Shown here: piece after piece, positions 50,092-62,360 of the stretch
Position numbering within the stretch: the stretch's first letter is position 1
Layout of the letters: every line of letters begins with the position of its first letter
DNA from: Isoetes taiwanensis
Taxonomy: Eukaryota; Streptophyta; Lycopodiopsida; Isoetales; Isoetaceae
Direction of reading: 5' to 3'
Length of the DNA stretch: 64,000 nucleotides
Assembly (NCBI GenBank): GCA_021234155.1
Contig: JAJEKV010000270.1
Location: 184,001-248,000 of the forward strand
Translations under genes and position numbers: made by a program
The notes under the pieces: model-generated
What the model saw: only the letters and a program-made list of their open reading frames with translations
What the model was told of the DNA's origin: nothing
Database searches by the model: none

Positions 50092-52780
50092 ATGGCTCGA
50101 CCTCAGAAAATTTTTCGAAACAGACTACCTCAGCCCTTTGTTGTTTCTCCATCTTCACTTACACATACCAGGAATACAGCACATTCTGAAGACTGCGAGA
50201 TTCACCATAGCTTCTCCCACCACGATTTCACTACAAATGAAGACGACCTTGCAACATCTACTCCTCTTCACACAACCGTGGTGACACATGGATTTGCTGA
50301 ATTTCAGTTTGCTATAAGAGACATGTTTAAACGAACTCCTTATGAAGAAGCTACAACAACTTTCGCTGGCACATCATATGGTTGCGCATCTCCTTCATTC
50401 AACACTGTACCTCCGCCTTATCCGGGTGCAGCTTCACGTGGTTTGTTCTCCTCTACAAGCACACCACTAAGGGTAGAGGAGGTCACCCCCATAGTAGAAC
50501 TCTCTTCAGAAGATGAAGACACCAACGAAGTGCAACGAGATTACACATTCTCTAGCCAGTCCACCAAGAAATTCAAGGTGGATTATGGTTTGAGAGCATG
50601 CTCCTCAGAAGAAGAAGAAACCTTATGGGACGAGCATAAAATGAGAAGACTTTTAAGAAGTAAAATGCTGCTCATTGGGTTGCATCAACAAATTTAACAT
50701 GTCTAAATTACGAGCAATTAGAGACAACTACAGTTCAATGACATTGGCTGACCAGAATGCCTACTTAGCCTATCATGTAAGACCAGACCGCAACACCTTC
50801 TTGCACTACATTAACCGTCAAGAAGTTTGCCAGAAATGCTTTATGGTTGTCCACCGTTTAGGGTCCACCAGAATGTCTAGAATACACAAAAGATCGCACA
50901 AAAATCCAGCAATTGATGATCATTGTGGACCAAGAAGAGTTGTAACCATGCATGCCCTTCTTTGTTGTGTCATGGATGGAGAAATATTTTAGAGAAACAT
51001 GTGAGAATTTGCCTAACAAGCAACATGTATCATTTAGCCCGATAACATCACCAAAAAGATGTTTTTAATGAGTACAAAGAGACTTGCACTTTCGGCTTGA
51101 CACATCTCTTACTCACACTTCACGCATCGTGGAAAAGTGAATTGGTTTAGTGAAAATTCGAGGAGACATAGAATGTCCTGTTTACTCAAGGTGTGCGTAA
51201 TTAAAGAGAACCAGAAACCGCAAAGACAGAGGTCGAAAAAGAAGTAAACTCGTGTTCTCCAATCTCTCACTTGTTTTAAAGAAAATGCTTTGACCTGATT
51301 TCTTCTACGATATTGTGCAATGTAACCTTTCCGCACATCGTGAACAACAAGCGCAGAGAGAAGAAGAAAGCTTGCCAAACAAAAAAGCTCTTGAACGCCC
51401 ACCGCAATATATGTCGTTTCGTGATTGATGGAACGGACCAAAAAAACTACTCTACCGCATTTCTTGAACATTCCTAAAGATGTGCCAGAGGAATGTTTTG
51501 TTAAGGTCCACCTTGTAGCAGCTATGGTCTTCAAAGGAAGTCTAAAGTGCAAATTATTTTTGACATATCCAAACTTCGAACCTCACAATTACAATTCTTA
51601 ACAAGGTCCTGTGCAAGCAAGAGCAATTACCACCAGTGCTTTACCTGCAACTTGACAATACTACAAGGGAGAACAAGAATCAAATATTCTTTGCGTACTG
51701 TGCCATGTTAGTGGAGCTAGGGATCTTTAGAAAAGTGAAGCTCGGTTTCTTACTTGTAGGCCACACTCATGATCAGATTGACCAAATGTTCAACAGATTT
51801 TCTGTGCGCCTTAGAAGGAAGAAGGCTTTCTCTCTTCCTACTTTAGTTCGAATTATTGAAGATTCTTACACTCCGCCCACTCCAGTGATCGATCTTCTTA
51901 AAGAGTGCTGATTTCAGAGAGTTTGTTTTCTCTCAACGTTCAGACAGAGAACAAGCTGTGAACAAGTTGAATGATCTCACCTTTCAACATCACATCAAGT
52001 TCTACTTGAAGGATGGCCAAAGCTTCTTCTGAGGGAAGAAGTATACCACAACTAAGGACTGGAGTCCACCGAGGGATTACGCTTCCTTAAATATATTCGG
52101 ACACTTCCTTCATAGAACGTCCGAGCAACTTCCTCTCAAAAATCCTAAGGAGTCCAAGGAAGAAAAAAGTACTTGTCATCCTTAAAAGCCATTGAAAATG
52201 GAATTTCCTCAGTTTTAAGTACTTCTTAGAAGAAGATGGGATGTGGTGGAGTAATTTCTTTTTTCGAACGAAAAATTGTTGTGCAAAATATAGCTCTAAG
52301 ACAGTTGCAAAACCATTTCAATGGCCTAACACCTTCCATCAACCCCAAAGACCAAGCAGGTCCAAGCAATGCTACATTAGCGCCTGCAGTAGAAGAAGAA
52401 CGAGGATCGAGTCATGTACCTTGGACCAAGACGGGAATGAGCCTCAAGGTAATATCACGTAAATTACCAAGGGTATGCTAATTGCTCTTCCAACCGAGGA
52501 GGATGACAAAAGGTCGACCTTTCTCGGATAGCAAAAGTGCTTGACACAGTCAAGGAGGAAGGCTTAGTCACTAAACTCAAGATTCATTGGCTTGCAACTT
52601 CGCCGAAAAATGCTTTTGAAGGTAGATATGAGTTAGAAATGAGAAGCCAAGGAAAAGGGAGAAAGTCCAAGAAGGTGGGTTGTAGGGATGAGCTGAACCT
52701 TAATGACGTGACTATATTGTGCTATGATTTTAAATTGAAATCTGACAATCGTCTACGAGAGGACTATCAATTTGCTTAAA
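50092..52780 (+). pseudogene. DUF7869-like transposase of element 2 (decayed)
   Basis: A 201-residue Ser/Thr-rich, acidic N-terminal frame (50092-50694) shifts by one base into KCCSLGCINKFNMSKLRAIR (from about 50663). EVCQKCFMVVHRLGSTRMSR follows at about 50820-50880. The first acidic motif is VIDGTDQ then KTTLPHFLNIPKD (51420-51480), interrupted by a one-base shift. The second is YLQLDNTTRENKNQIFFAY (51642 on) and the third GFLLVGHTHDQIDQMFNRF (51744-51800). A C-terminal part includes DFREFVFSQRSDREQ and KFYLKDGQSFF after a frameshift at about 51908. Acidic C-terminal residues near 52800-52880 precede the hAT-like insertion at 52886. It is the best preserved copy of the catalytic half in this window. 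Confidence 0.8.
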
Positions 52781-52885
52781 AAAAGCTTGTAATTACGAAG
52801 AAGAGGATGAAGAAGGTGGTGGCAATGCTTCACTTACTGTTGATAGTGATGAGGAAGATAACTCAAGCACTTCCTCTAGTAACAG

Positions 52886-53304
52886 CAGGGATAGGTTCAA
52901 TACGGTATACGTTTTATACGTAATACGTATTTTTCGTTTGATACGGCACAAATTTGACGTTTAATACGTCAAAAATACGTCCAAAAAATTTTCGGTCGAA
53001 AAGTTCCGCGTGTTTAAAACCCCGGGCCGCTTTACAAAACTTTTTTGTAGTTTAAACCTGACCAAGGTTTAAACTGCGTGAAAATCCATTCTTTTTTTTT
53101 TTTTTTTTTTTTTAAACGAAACCTTGGGATTTAAACTGGAAGTTTCATTCAAGTAGGAACCGAAGGTTTTCGCTTCTGCTGAATTTTTTTTTTCCTACCG
53201 CGGTATTAAATCTTAAAAATCGTGATTTTTCCCAAAAATACGTATTTTTTGCACTTTATATGCCCTGAAAAATAATTTCATACGTCATTTAACCTATCCC
53301 CGAA
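52886..53304. mobile_element. Small non-autonomous TIR element, hAT-like
   Basis: It begins CAGGGATAGGTT and ends AACCTATCCCCG, with flanks AGTAACAG (52878-52885) and AGTAACGG (53305-53312) as an imperfect 8-bp target duplication. The interior is rich in ATACGT strings and has a T run. It sits in the acidic C-terminal tail of element 2. Length, inverted ends and 8-bp duplication fit a hAT-type miniature element. Confidence 0.65.
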
Positions 53305-53312
53305 AGTAACGG

Positions 53313-53603
53313 AAAGAAGTGAAGGTGATGAGGATGGCATAAATGAATATGATGACGTCCTGGATCCCTCTCCCATCACTCCTCAAACCATCATTCAATT
53401 AAATTGGGATTATGTCTTGATTTTGGGACAAATTTCATATTGCAAGTTTTTTAGTAACTTGATTAAAGTCACTATACGTTAACATATAATCACACACCTT
53501 AATATAAATTCACACCTTAACTTCAAATTACAAAATCATATATCATGAAACTCAAGTAGTACACAACTTTTATTAACTGTGATTGATACATAGTAACTGT
53601 TTT
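53313..53603. other. Junction between elements 2 and 3
   Basis: The C-terminal coding remnant of element 2 (DEDGINEYDDVLDPSP-like) runs to about 53400. It is followed by TTGATTTTGGGACAAATTT, which resembles the ends of element 1 just inside its inverted repeats. This may be the right end of element 2 or the 3' end of element 3. No gene is seen in 53420-53600. Confidence 0.4.
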
Positions 53604-55296
53604 TCATTTTTCCACTAGCATCCCCAAGGATATGAGAACCTTATTCCTTACATCCTGAGGTATTGTAACTCTCGCTGTTTTACTTGGAATAGTTTTTGGA
53701 GTCCACGAGTATAATACGATTTCAATGTCTAACCAAAGATCAGGATCACTAGGATTTCTCCTCCACCTCTTTGTCCAACAATCAATATCTTTCTTTATCG
53801 GTGACATTACTCAACTGATGTCTTTGGACACCACCATTCCACAGCGCACCTTATTGAAGTTAACATCATCTTCTTCTTTGCAAATATCCCGGAGATAGTG
53901 TATCCCAACCACCTTTGGATAGGTCTCTAGATCTGCTGGTTTTACTACTACAAATTGGTAGCACTCCACGTCAGTAGAAGGTTCATAACAATCCATGCCT
54001 AGATATTTTGGCCTATCCTTCTTAGGACCAACATAGTGTTTATCAGATTGAGGAGGAGCATATGCCTTCACAATGCTACTAATGGTACCATCATCTTCGC
54101 CGAAGATCGCCTAATGTTTTTCCACTTACTTTTAGGGAACCACCCTTCTTTCAGCTTTTCTCGAGGATGTGTCTACCTCATCCAACAAGTTGATCACCTT
54201 CTTCCAATAATCTATCAATGCACAATTAGTCTCATCTGAATTAGTTTGCCAATACTTGATGTAGTCATTGATGCCATCCTTAGTCAATCCCAATTGCTTG
54301 ACTTCTTGGTTGGTTTTAGAGCTTTTGGTTGACCCGGGGAGGTATCACGAGCTTGCCATTTGCATCCCTCGTGCCAAATTTCTGCCCCACCTCTCCACTT
54401 CTCCTCCGAAGGTCTCATTTTCCATTGCATGATTGGAATCCCTTCTCTCACCCAAAAAGTGAATTGAAGAGGTCTAGAATGACCTTCCATGTGAGAGCAT
54501 AACCATCTACAAAACTCTTCCAATCGGGCACTTCTTCTATGAGAGATCCTATAGGAGATGGATTTGTACATCCATGAAATATTTTCAATAGCACGGGAAA
54601 GTTGGTAACCGTCTATTCTCTCAATACATGACTATATTTTCCAAACAATGCGTCCACATCCTCATGAGTACGTCAGGGCATTAGGAACCCCAAATTGACT
54701 CTTTCAAAAATACCCACAATTTGTTAAGTAGGATAGGAAAGAAAACATCCACCGTTCTTATTTTGACCAAAGACAATTATCTAGTTGCAAGAGGAGCTTT
54801 CAGGCGCATCTCGAGGTTTAGCACGCGAGATGTTGAAGCTCCAACATGTTCATTAGGTCCATTCCTCCTAAACCTTGCCTTGCTAAACGTTTCAATACTA
54901 TTAGGGGTTCCATCCAACAATGCACTATATAGTGCCTGGCTAGCTGTAGGATCCTGGAGGTGACCATTGTAACCCTTCTCATAATTTCTTAAACACCTCA
55001 TGATACTCCCAATGTGAAAATCTGGACTATCACTTCACAACTCTAAACTGAAATGACCATAGTAGGTCTGAGACTGCCCATGTAATATTGCCCCAGTCAT
55101 TGAAATATGCAAAGGGTATGATCTTCCACTTGACTTAGGAATGTACTTGAATTGTGGAAGACAAGTCTTCTGTTGGTCCATTTTATCATGTATAATAATA
55201 CATAGATAGTTATTAGGTTCCATTGCAGATAAGGTCCTCCACATCCAATAAGTTGATCTACATGATAGTTGATCTGTCATATGGTCCTTCATATGT

Positions 55297-55650
55297 TGTT
55301 AGTTTTGAGTTCTTGGCATACACCCTGCAGCAGCAGTCCATGACTGCCAGATGCTACAAAGCTGCCATGCTCATGATCACAAAAGAAGAACAAGACAAAC
55401 AAATATGTACAAAGAATGAAGGGGATTGGCCAAATGAGGTTTCTCAAATATGAGATAAACCCAGAAACATCGAAGAGGCTCGGGCCTAATATAGTGTAGA
55501 CCTTAAATGAAATGCGATTACATCTAACTAAATCTAATCCCTACACTTATGTTAACCTAATCATGCCAAGTGTCGGGCACACCACCGACACCTATCATGT
55601 GCATGCATCTAACATGTGCATGCACAATGTTAACCACTAGGTGGTTAACG
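55297..55650. repeat. Left LTR
   Basis: About 90 percent identical to 58008-58365. It ends in a palindrome, GTTAACCAC-TAG-GTGGTTAAC, and contains CATGTGCATGC twice. The last base is G instead of A. Confidence 0.9.
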
Positions 55651-58007
55651 CGCCTCCCTAAAAGTTTTAGCACGAAAATAATAATGGAGACTTTTATAAG
55701 ACAAGTCAGGCAATTACAACATGGTGCCAAAAATTAGGGGTAACAATGATGGTAATGGTTGGGTTGTGTGACCGTAAAAATCTTCATGAAGGCATTGATA
55801 GCCTAAGAGGATCCGGAAGGAATGTCGATGCGAACATGGATCATAGGAACTTTGGGCCAAAAAACATGAAGACTATCCCCTTATATTATGGAGAAGTCCA
55901 TTGTAACAAAGGTAGCCCAAAATTTCACTTAAAAACAAGTATAATAGGGGCCTTAAAAATATAAGCACCATAAAAGCTGGTCGTGAAGAACAAAGCGTGG
56001 AAGCTTTTTTTTTTTTTTAAAGCATGGGCGGTGAGCATGGAAACAAAGAGCGTGAGGAGCGTGGCATAAGCGTGGCCTGGCATGAACAAAATATGCATGG
56101 GTGGGCAAAATGTGAACAAACACCGCTGCGCGGCGTATAATAAGCGTCGGCGTGGGCTTTGGGTATCAACTAGCGTGGTTTTGGCGTGGTCGGCGTGGCG
56201 TGGAAACAAAAGTGTCGCGTGGCGATGGCGAGGCTTGGCGGCGTGGCCGTGGGCGTGGCCCGTGGTCAATAGCATGGCGTGGACCAAAAACTTTAGCGTG
56301 GCCGGTTATCGGCCTTCACAAATATGAAAGCCCTAAAAGCCTCGAACCCTGAAAAAATGCTCGTTTTAAAACCGGCTATGGCAATGGATTCTTCTATTTC
56401 AAGAAGCGGTGTTCCACCCTTCTTTTCGATGGGGCGGATGAAATAATGAGCTGTAGAAGATCTGCCTATATTAGGATCTACGGAAAACTTGGAAGGCGGC
56501 AACTTCGCCGTTTAAAGCGAGGGGTGAAGAAAGTTCGAGACGGAATAGATTATGGCGGCATGATTTCAGCATTCTAAGAAAAAGATGCTTCGATGCTAGC
56601 AAATCGGCTTCAAGGTTGCTTTGTAGGCCCGAATATGAAGATCGGGCGATACGCTCCTATTGCATCTAAATTGTGCTCTTTCTTTGATAACCTTCCTTGT
56701 ATTTGCGGATGCTTCCGGGATAGCAGATGATATGGATATGATGGTCATTTAATTTGAAAGCGAGGATGGGGTTGGCCAAAAGGGGCTGGCCCTCTTGAAA
56801 ATAATTAACGAGAATGAAGCCCATAAAGATGTTACTTGAACACGAGCACGCGATTTGGGAGAAAGCTGGAATAGCTTGGAATCTTGTGATGCAATTTGGG
56901 ATAGGTAAAATATGTAACGCCGCCCTCGAACCGCTTCTACTTGCTTGTAAGATGTCCGGCATTTTTGGAAAAAGCAGGCTGCAAGAGGCGAGGCCACCAT
57001 AGATTTCGGGTGTTCGATAGAAATAGCTAAAATTGAAGGGCTGGCCCTCGGCGGTGCCAAAACTTAAGCCGCTGCCAGAGATAGGAACTCGCCGAAAAGC
57101 GGTAGCCATGAATTTCCTTGATTGCATGCGTGGGTCTCGATCGTATTAAGGCACGAATATGAGTGCTTTGCTTGAGAAAACGAACCGATAGATGAATCGT
57201 TCCAAATATGTGAAGATTGATATGCAATATACTAACACATTGGGTGATGCGGGATAGAGACAAGCACCGGATATGGGGGGCTAGCCATAGAGCTGGCCCT
57301 CTAAAAAAAATTGAAGAAGTGAGACAAATTTGAGCTAGAATACTTAAGGAAAGGCCTTCCATCACAAACTTGTGTGATAAAAAACAGAGCTTTTATCCAC
57401 CATGAATAGCGGGGATTTGTCAAAACGAAGTTTTGCCACGGAAAATATGCCAATAAAGAACAAAATATCGGTCCTATAGAGGAAAGAACTCGAGAAAAGC
57501 GAGCTCAACTCGCCCAAAAATGATCGCGAAAAGACAAGAAGAGCCGTTGGGCCTCTTCCCATCTTGCCGATATGCGAGAAAAAGCGTGAAAAATAAGAAT
57601 GCTTTTTCTTTGTCTGCGAAACAGAGGGCACAATTTTGCCATAATAGAAGATAAGAAAACGAATCAAGAGGTTTTTCGATAAGCTTTTTGCAAAAGAGGA
57701 GTGCCGTCACCACTCCGAAAACTTTGGTGTGAGGATGGCGGCCACGTCGCACCATAAAAAAAGAGGTTTGAAAACTCTTCCATAACTAGACTAATTGCAA
57801 ACGAAAGGATTTAACAAAGGGGCCTCCAGCATTTAATTTCATTTCAACAAGCTGGTTGGGCCAAATAAAGGAGTTGGAAGGGTTGGAAAGTAATATACAA
57901 TGAGTATTCAAGAACCGATGAGATGAGAGCAAAGAAGAACAACTAAGAAAAACAAGCAAGGCTCAAGAAGGTGATCCACTTAACGAACCAGATAATACTT
58001 GGCCCGG

Positions 58008-58365
58008 TGTTAGTTTGGGTTCTTGGGCATACACCCTCAAAGAAGAAATCCATGCCCCGCCGGATGCTACAAAGCGCCATGCTCATGATCACAAAAGAAG
58101 AACAAGACAAACAAATATGTACAAAGAATGAAGGGGCGTGGCCAAATGAGGCTCTCCAAATATGAGATAAACCCGAAGTACATCACGAAGAGGCTCAGGT
58201 CTAATATAGTGTAGACCCATAAAATGAGCCGTTACATCTAACTAAATCTAATCCCTACACTTATGTTAACCTAATCATGCCAAGTGTCGACCGCCACCAT
58301 CGACACCTATCATGTGCATGCATCTAACATGTGCATGCACAATGTTAACCACTAGGTGGTTAACA
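58008..58365. repeat. Right LTR
   Basis: Second copy of the repeat at 55297-55650, with the intact TG...CA ends and the same terminal palindrome. Divergence between the LTRs indicates an old insertion. Confidence 0.9.
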
Positions 58366-58728
58366 TATGTTCCCTTATCTTTGCCCTTAGACTTGGTTGC
58401 ACAGTCTTATCTAGTGTCTCCTTCAGCTTAGCACATAAATTGCACTTGGCAAAGTTGTTTGAAGTTGCTATGGCACATGCTTGAAATGCTTATTCCATAG
58501 CCTACTAAAACTGGGCTGGGATATAGAGGCCACTCCAAGTTCCCAAGGCAATGCATTTATTTCCTCTAATATGCTCTTCTGGGTACAATGGGATGGCAAT
58601 CTCTTTTCAACAATAACTCTACCCTGTTCATCCTTCTTACTCTTATGTGGCATGTTTTCTGCATTGAAATCCACATATCTTTCAAATATTTCCTTTGCAG
58701 CTATAGTTCTTGAGGTAGGCCTTACCAG

Positions 58729-59564
58729 CAGTGTTGTTAAAAAACCCTGTTTTTAACCATAGAGTACTTCTTAAAAAACCCCTACGTTTTCTAAACGTTT
58801 GCAACCATCGGGGGTTATAAAAAAATTTAAAAAAAAAAAAAAAAAAAAACTATTACTAATGCCTTGAATGACTTTCATTTAGATTTTTTAGTCTAGCAAA
58901 CAAGATTTTGGAACTATGACGCGTCAGATGATGTAGAAACATGCGAATGCATGTAGAACTAGGATTTTGGTTTTTGCTCAATGAAAGAAAGGTTTTACTC
59001 CACCATGCAAACCAGGAAGCAGTTCTTGTGCCAATCAAGACCGGTCGACCAAGGTAACTTTTCCATTCTTCTTCTTTTACAACTAGTTTTATTTCGATTC
59101 ATTTTTTTTCTATATTGCTTATGAAGATCCGACCGCCATAAGTGACAAATAGAAGCGAGAAGTGACCCAAAACCGTTCCAAAGGTATAGGCTTCAAATAA
59201 TTACATTTTACCTATATTCATTTCTCTTCTATCTACCTCTAGTATGATAATAAGCTAAACATTTATGTTAGTTGTTATATTATTAAGTTAAACCTTTGAA
59301 TTGAATACACATTTTTGTGATTTGATTGGAACCCAAATATGGTGCTGGTATTAAAAAATGTTATATAATCTGTTTCAAAGGGGCAATTTGGGGTTTTTAA
59401 AGTTTTTTTTACGTTTCTTACGTTTTTAACGTTTGCAACGTTTTTAACGTTTTTAATGTTATAAAAACGTATTCTAAGATTTTAAAAACCAAAAATAAAA
59501 AACTTAAAAAAAACTTAAAAAACGTATGGTACCCGTACGGTATGCAAAGTATTTAACAACATTG
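58729..59564. mobile_element. hAT-type non-autonomous transposon
   Basis: The element begins CAGTGTTGTTAAA and ends TTTAACAACATTG, with a perfect 8-bp target duplication CTTACCAG (58721-58728 and 59565-59572). CAGTG ends with 8-bp duplications are the hAT hallmark. The 836-bp interior is AT-rich, has an A run at about 58829 and repeated TTTTTAACGTTTGCAACG strings near the right end, and codes for nothing recognisable. Confidence 0.9.
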
Positions 59565-60469
59565 CTTACCAGGCTAGTGTTCCCATGCAATGCAATTTTA
59601 CTACCATTTTCATGTCTCTTTTGCCAGTTGTGCCAAGAAGAGGTTGGAATTCCATGTATAGCCATCCATGTTTTTGAACATATCCACTTTCCATTCAATG
59701 GGAATCTTTTCTTCTTAAATCTTTCATCCTGAATTGCATAGCCAAATTTGGTGTACATGAAATTCCTCCTGCTATCACACTTATGTTCCTGATATGTAGC
59801 TCTTGCTACCACCATCTCCTCTATTGTGAACATTCTAATACGGGAGGCCCAACAACATTCACTTCCTCTAACCTTCATCATGGCGGAGAACAATCATAAT
59901 GTCGACTTGCATCTTTTGGTGGGATAATGTTTGAAAGTTGGAAGTGGCCTCTTGCTACACTGCGGTGAACATTATTGACAATGGTTCTACATCTATAGGA
60001 AACATGTAGTTCCCCCGGTTAAATACCGCCCCTAGGCCATGCAACAATAGTTGGAACCTCTAGTTGCTTCACACAAGCAAGGCATTCTTGTTTGCTCGAA
60101 CCCTTTTCCTTCCAATTGTCATATAATTTTGAGATTGCCACACCTAACCTGTCCTCCCCTAATCTTTCATCATTCACTTTGCATTGATAGGATCTGCTAG
60201 AACAATAATCCCTTCTCCTATTGCCTCTCATTTGCATGCATGGGATCTTGACCTTTTTTTGTTTTTCCAATCGACCCGAGTATAAAGTACAATTTCCTTT
60301 CCTTTGGCATCATCCTTTTCATTTCTGGTCTTTTCCTTTCCTTTGCCATCATCTTTGTCATCTTCATTAGTTGGGATTTTTCCTTGCCTTGATCCGGCAT
60401 CATTGGGGCCTTGGGGGATTTAGCATTTTGCATGCCATTGACCTAAAATGCATAAAAACATATAGTAAG

Positions 60470-60870
60470 TTAGCATATCCAAATAACATCTCCCTAGCAT
60501 GAGTTAACCTATAATATATTAACCTATAATAACTTTAAATGTTGTAACCTTAGAAACAACTTTTAAGGTTATTATAGGTTAGCAGTTTTTAGGTTAGAAG
60601 TTAATTATAGGTTATTATAGGTTAGAAGTTTTAAGGTAGGTTATTATAGGTTAAAAGTTAAGGTTAGAAGAAGTAAGTTTACAACTTTTAAGGTTAGAAG
60701 TTCTAAGGTTAAAACTTCTAACCTTAAATAAATATAACCTTTAAACTTCTAAAACTTAAAACTTCTAAATTCTAATTCATAAACTATTAAACTTAAAACC
60801 TTAACTATTAACTTATAACCTTAAAATATTACCTTAAATTTTCTTATAACTTAGAACCTTAACCCCTTGT
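60470..60870. repeat. AGGTTAGAAG / TTATAGGTTA repeat block upstream of element 3 transposase
   Basis: About 400 bases are made of degenerate copies of AAGGTTAGAAGTT, its reverse complement AACTTCTAACCTT, and TTATAGGTTA. The orientation switches at about 60720. The block lies directly 5' of the minus-strand transposase start, as the ATATGGTT block does in element 1. Confidence 0.8.
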
Positions 60871-60899
60871 AATAAATTTTCGCGGCAGTTATTATGGCG

Positions 60900-62060
60900 C
60901 GGTATGAATTTTTTAAAGTAGTTATTACTTTCAGTTTACACTCCTTTTCCAAATTTTCTGTCTCTCTTTCGAACCGTTGGTGCGATTTCGAACTTCATAT
61001 TGGTGTGCTTACAATCTGCCGGTGCGCTTACAATCTGGTGCGCTTACAATCTGCTGGTGCGCTTACAATCTGGTGCTTTTCGAACAACAGCGCGCTTTTA
61101 TCTTTGGTGCGCTTTTGAGCTTTTTGGCCGGCTTTGAAGTTTTGGCTCACGGCTTTTCGATTTTTGGGCTCTCTGTGGCTTCTACAATCTTCTGCTTTTT
61201 CTCTGTGGCTTTTCGGCTTCTACAATCTTCTGCTTTTTCTCTGTGGCTTTTTCTCTATGGTTTTTCTGCTCAAAGGTTTCTCGGCTTCAGGGTTTTTGGT
61301 TTCTACAAAGCTTTCGGCTCAAAGATTTCTCGGCTTCTATTGGCTCAAATCATCTGCTATTGGCTTCTTCTCGGTTCAAATCAACTTTTGTTTTCGATTT
61401 TTGGTTTTGGCTCAAAGGCAAAGGCTCAAATCTCGGGTACAGAACACAAATAGGTTAGTATTTCCTGTTCTTTACTTAAAGTAGTATTTGAAAGTTCTGT
61501 TCTATCTGCTTTATCTGTTCGTTATCTCTTATATGAGCTTCAGGGTTAATCAAGGGGAGTGCTTACTGGCTTAGACTTTTAGATGCATCAGTCCTATAAT
61601 GCCCTAGCACCTTCATATATAGATCTATTGCTTATAAACATCTTCTATTGCTTATATGATCTTGCTCTATGATCTTGCCTATATGATCTTGCTCTATGAT
61701 CTATCTGCTCTATGATCTTGCTTATATGATTTTGCTGTATCTGCTCTTATTCTATTTCACTAGCTCTTCTTCTATCTGCTCTAAATAATGAACTAAAATA
61801 ATGAACTAAATAATGAACTAAACAAGGAGTATTATTATTATTATATGTCTGCTCTATCTGCTCTATGAGTTCTTATTCTGCTCTATCTGCTCTTAGATTT
61901 GCTCAATCTATTCCCCTGGCTTCATATTCTATTTTACTGGCTCTTATTCTATTCTACTGCCTTCATATTCATATTCACTGGCTTCATATTCGTGATTCAT
62001 TCGCATTCGTGATTGCATTCTCGTGATTTCGCTGTTCTCTGCCTATAAGTAGATATGTCT
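60900..62060 (+). repeat. Low-complexity region with short tandem repeats
   Basis: GGTGCGCTTACAATCTG is repeated four times at about 61000-61075. CTTCTACAATCTTCTGCTTT and GGCTTTTTCTCTGTGG phrases repeat to about 61260. ATGATCTTGCTCT and CTGCTCTATCTG phrases repeat from about 61620 to 61990. The overlapping open plus-strand frames of about 70 to 158 residues (60977-61484) arise from these repeats and show only Phe/Leu-rich, low-complexity translation; I do not call a gene. Confidence 0.65.
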
Positions 62061-62360
62061 TTTTATGCATATTTTTTTCTATAGAGTGATATGTTAGAAG
62101 AATTAAATCGGCGCTTTGGCGCATTTCTATTTTGGCTTCCTATTTCCCACTAGGTTAATCAAATCGCAAAGCGTTTCTAGTTTGGCCTTTCTATTTCATA
62201 CGGCTTTATACAAATCGCGCCAGGCGCGTGTGAAGTAGATCTGTGAAAAAACTATAGTAAACGCTACCGGCGCTGCGTTTTGAATTTTGTATTTTAGAAT
62301 CGTTTGGGGAGAGGAATATCATTTGCTAATTAGTTAATTTCTCGTTCAAAGGCATTACAC

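Larger units (their letters stand above)
55297..58365. mobile_element. Non-autonomous LTR retrotransposon
   Basis: Two direct repeats of about 355 bases (55297-55650 and 58008-58365) begin TG and end CA (CG in the left copy). They are flanked by TATGT at 55292-55296 and 58366-58370, a 5-bp target duplication. The internal 2.36 kb has no gag or pol motifs. It contains a stretch of GCGTGG-type short repeats (56.03-56.30 kb) and several open but unrecognised minus-strand frames. No clear primer-binding site is seen. The element interrupts the transposase of element 3 between the second conserved block and the first acidic motif. Confidence 0.9.
53604..60433 (-). pseudogene. DUF7869-like transposase of element 3 (decayed, split by two insertions)
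   Basis: Read on the minus strand: a Lys/Met-rich start (MQNAKSPKAPMMPDQGK at 60433), ECLACVKQL (about 60.08 kb), RGSECCWASRIRMFTIEEM (about 59.86 kb) and WICSKTWMAIHGIPTSSW (about 59.68 kb). A hAT-like insertion lies at 58729-59564. Then come MPHKSKKDEQGRVIVEKRLP and FSRLWNKHFKHV (58.67-58.47 kb), an LTR retrotransposon (55297-58365), IIHDKMDQQKTCLPQF (about 55.18 kb), LQLDNC (about 54.78 kb) and GFLM plus THEDVDALFGKYSHVL (about 54.65 kb). The C-terminal frames contain FTFWVREGIPIMQWKMRP and CYEPSTDVECYQFVVVKP and end with a stop at 53604. The motif order matches elements 1 and 2. Few lesions lie in the first and last thirds. Confidence 0.8.

Noticed and set aside
55651-55760. tRNA primer-binding site after the left LTR
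   Set aside because: TGGTGCCA occurs about 70 bases downstream rather than next to the LTR and does not match a full tRNA 3' end.
60977-61484. Long plus-strand frames of up to 158 residues
   Set aside because: They translate tandem repeats into low-complexity Phe/Leu/Cys-rich sequence with no domain; the same repeats keep several frames open.
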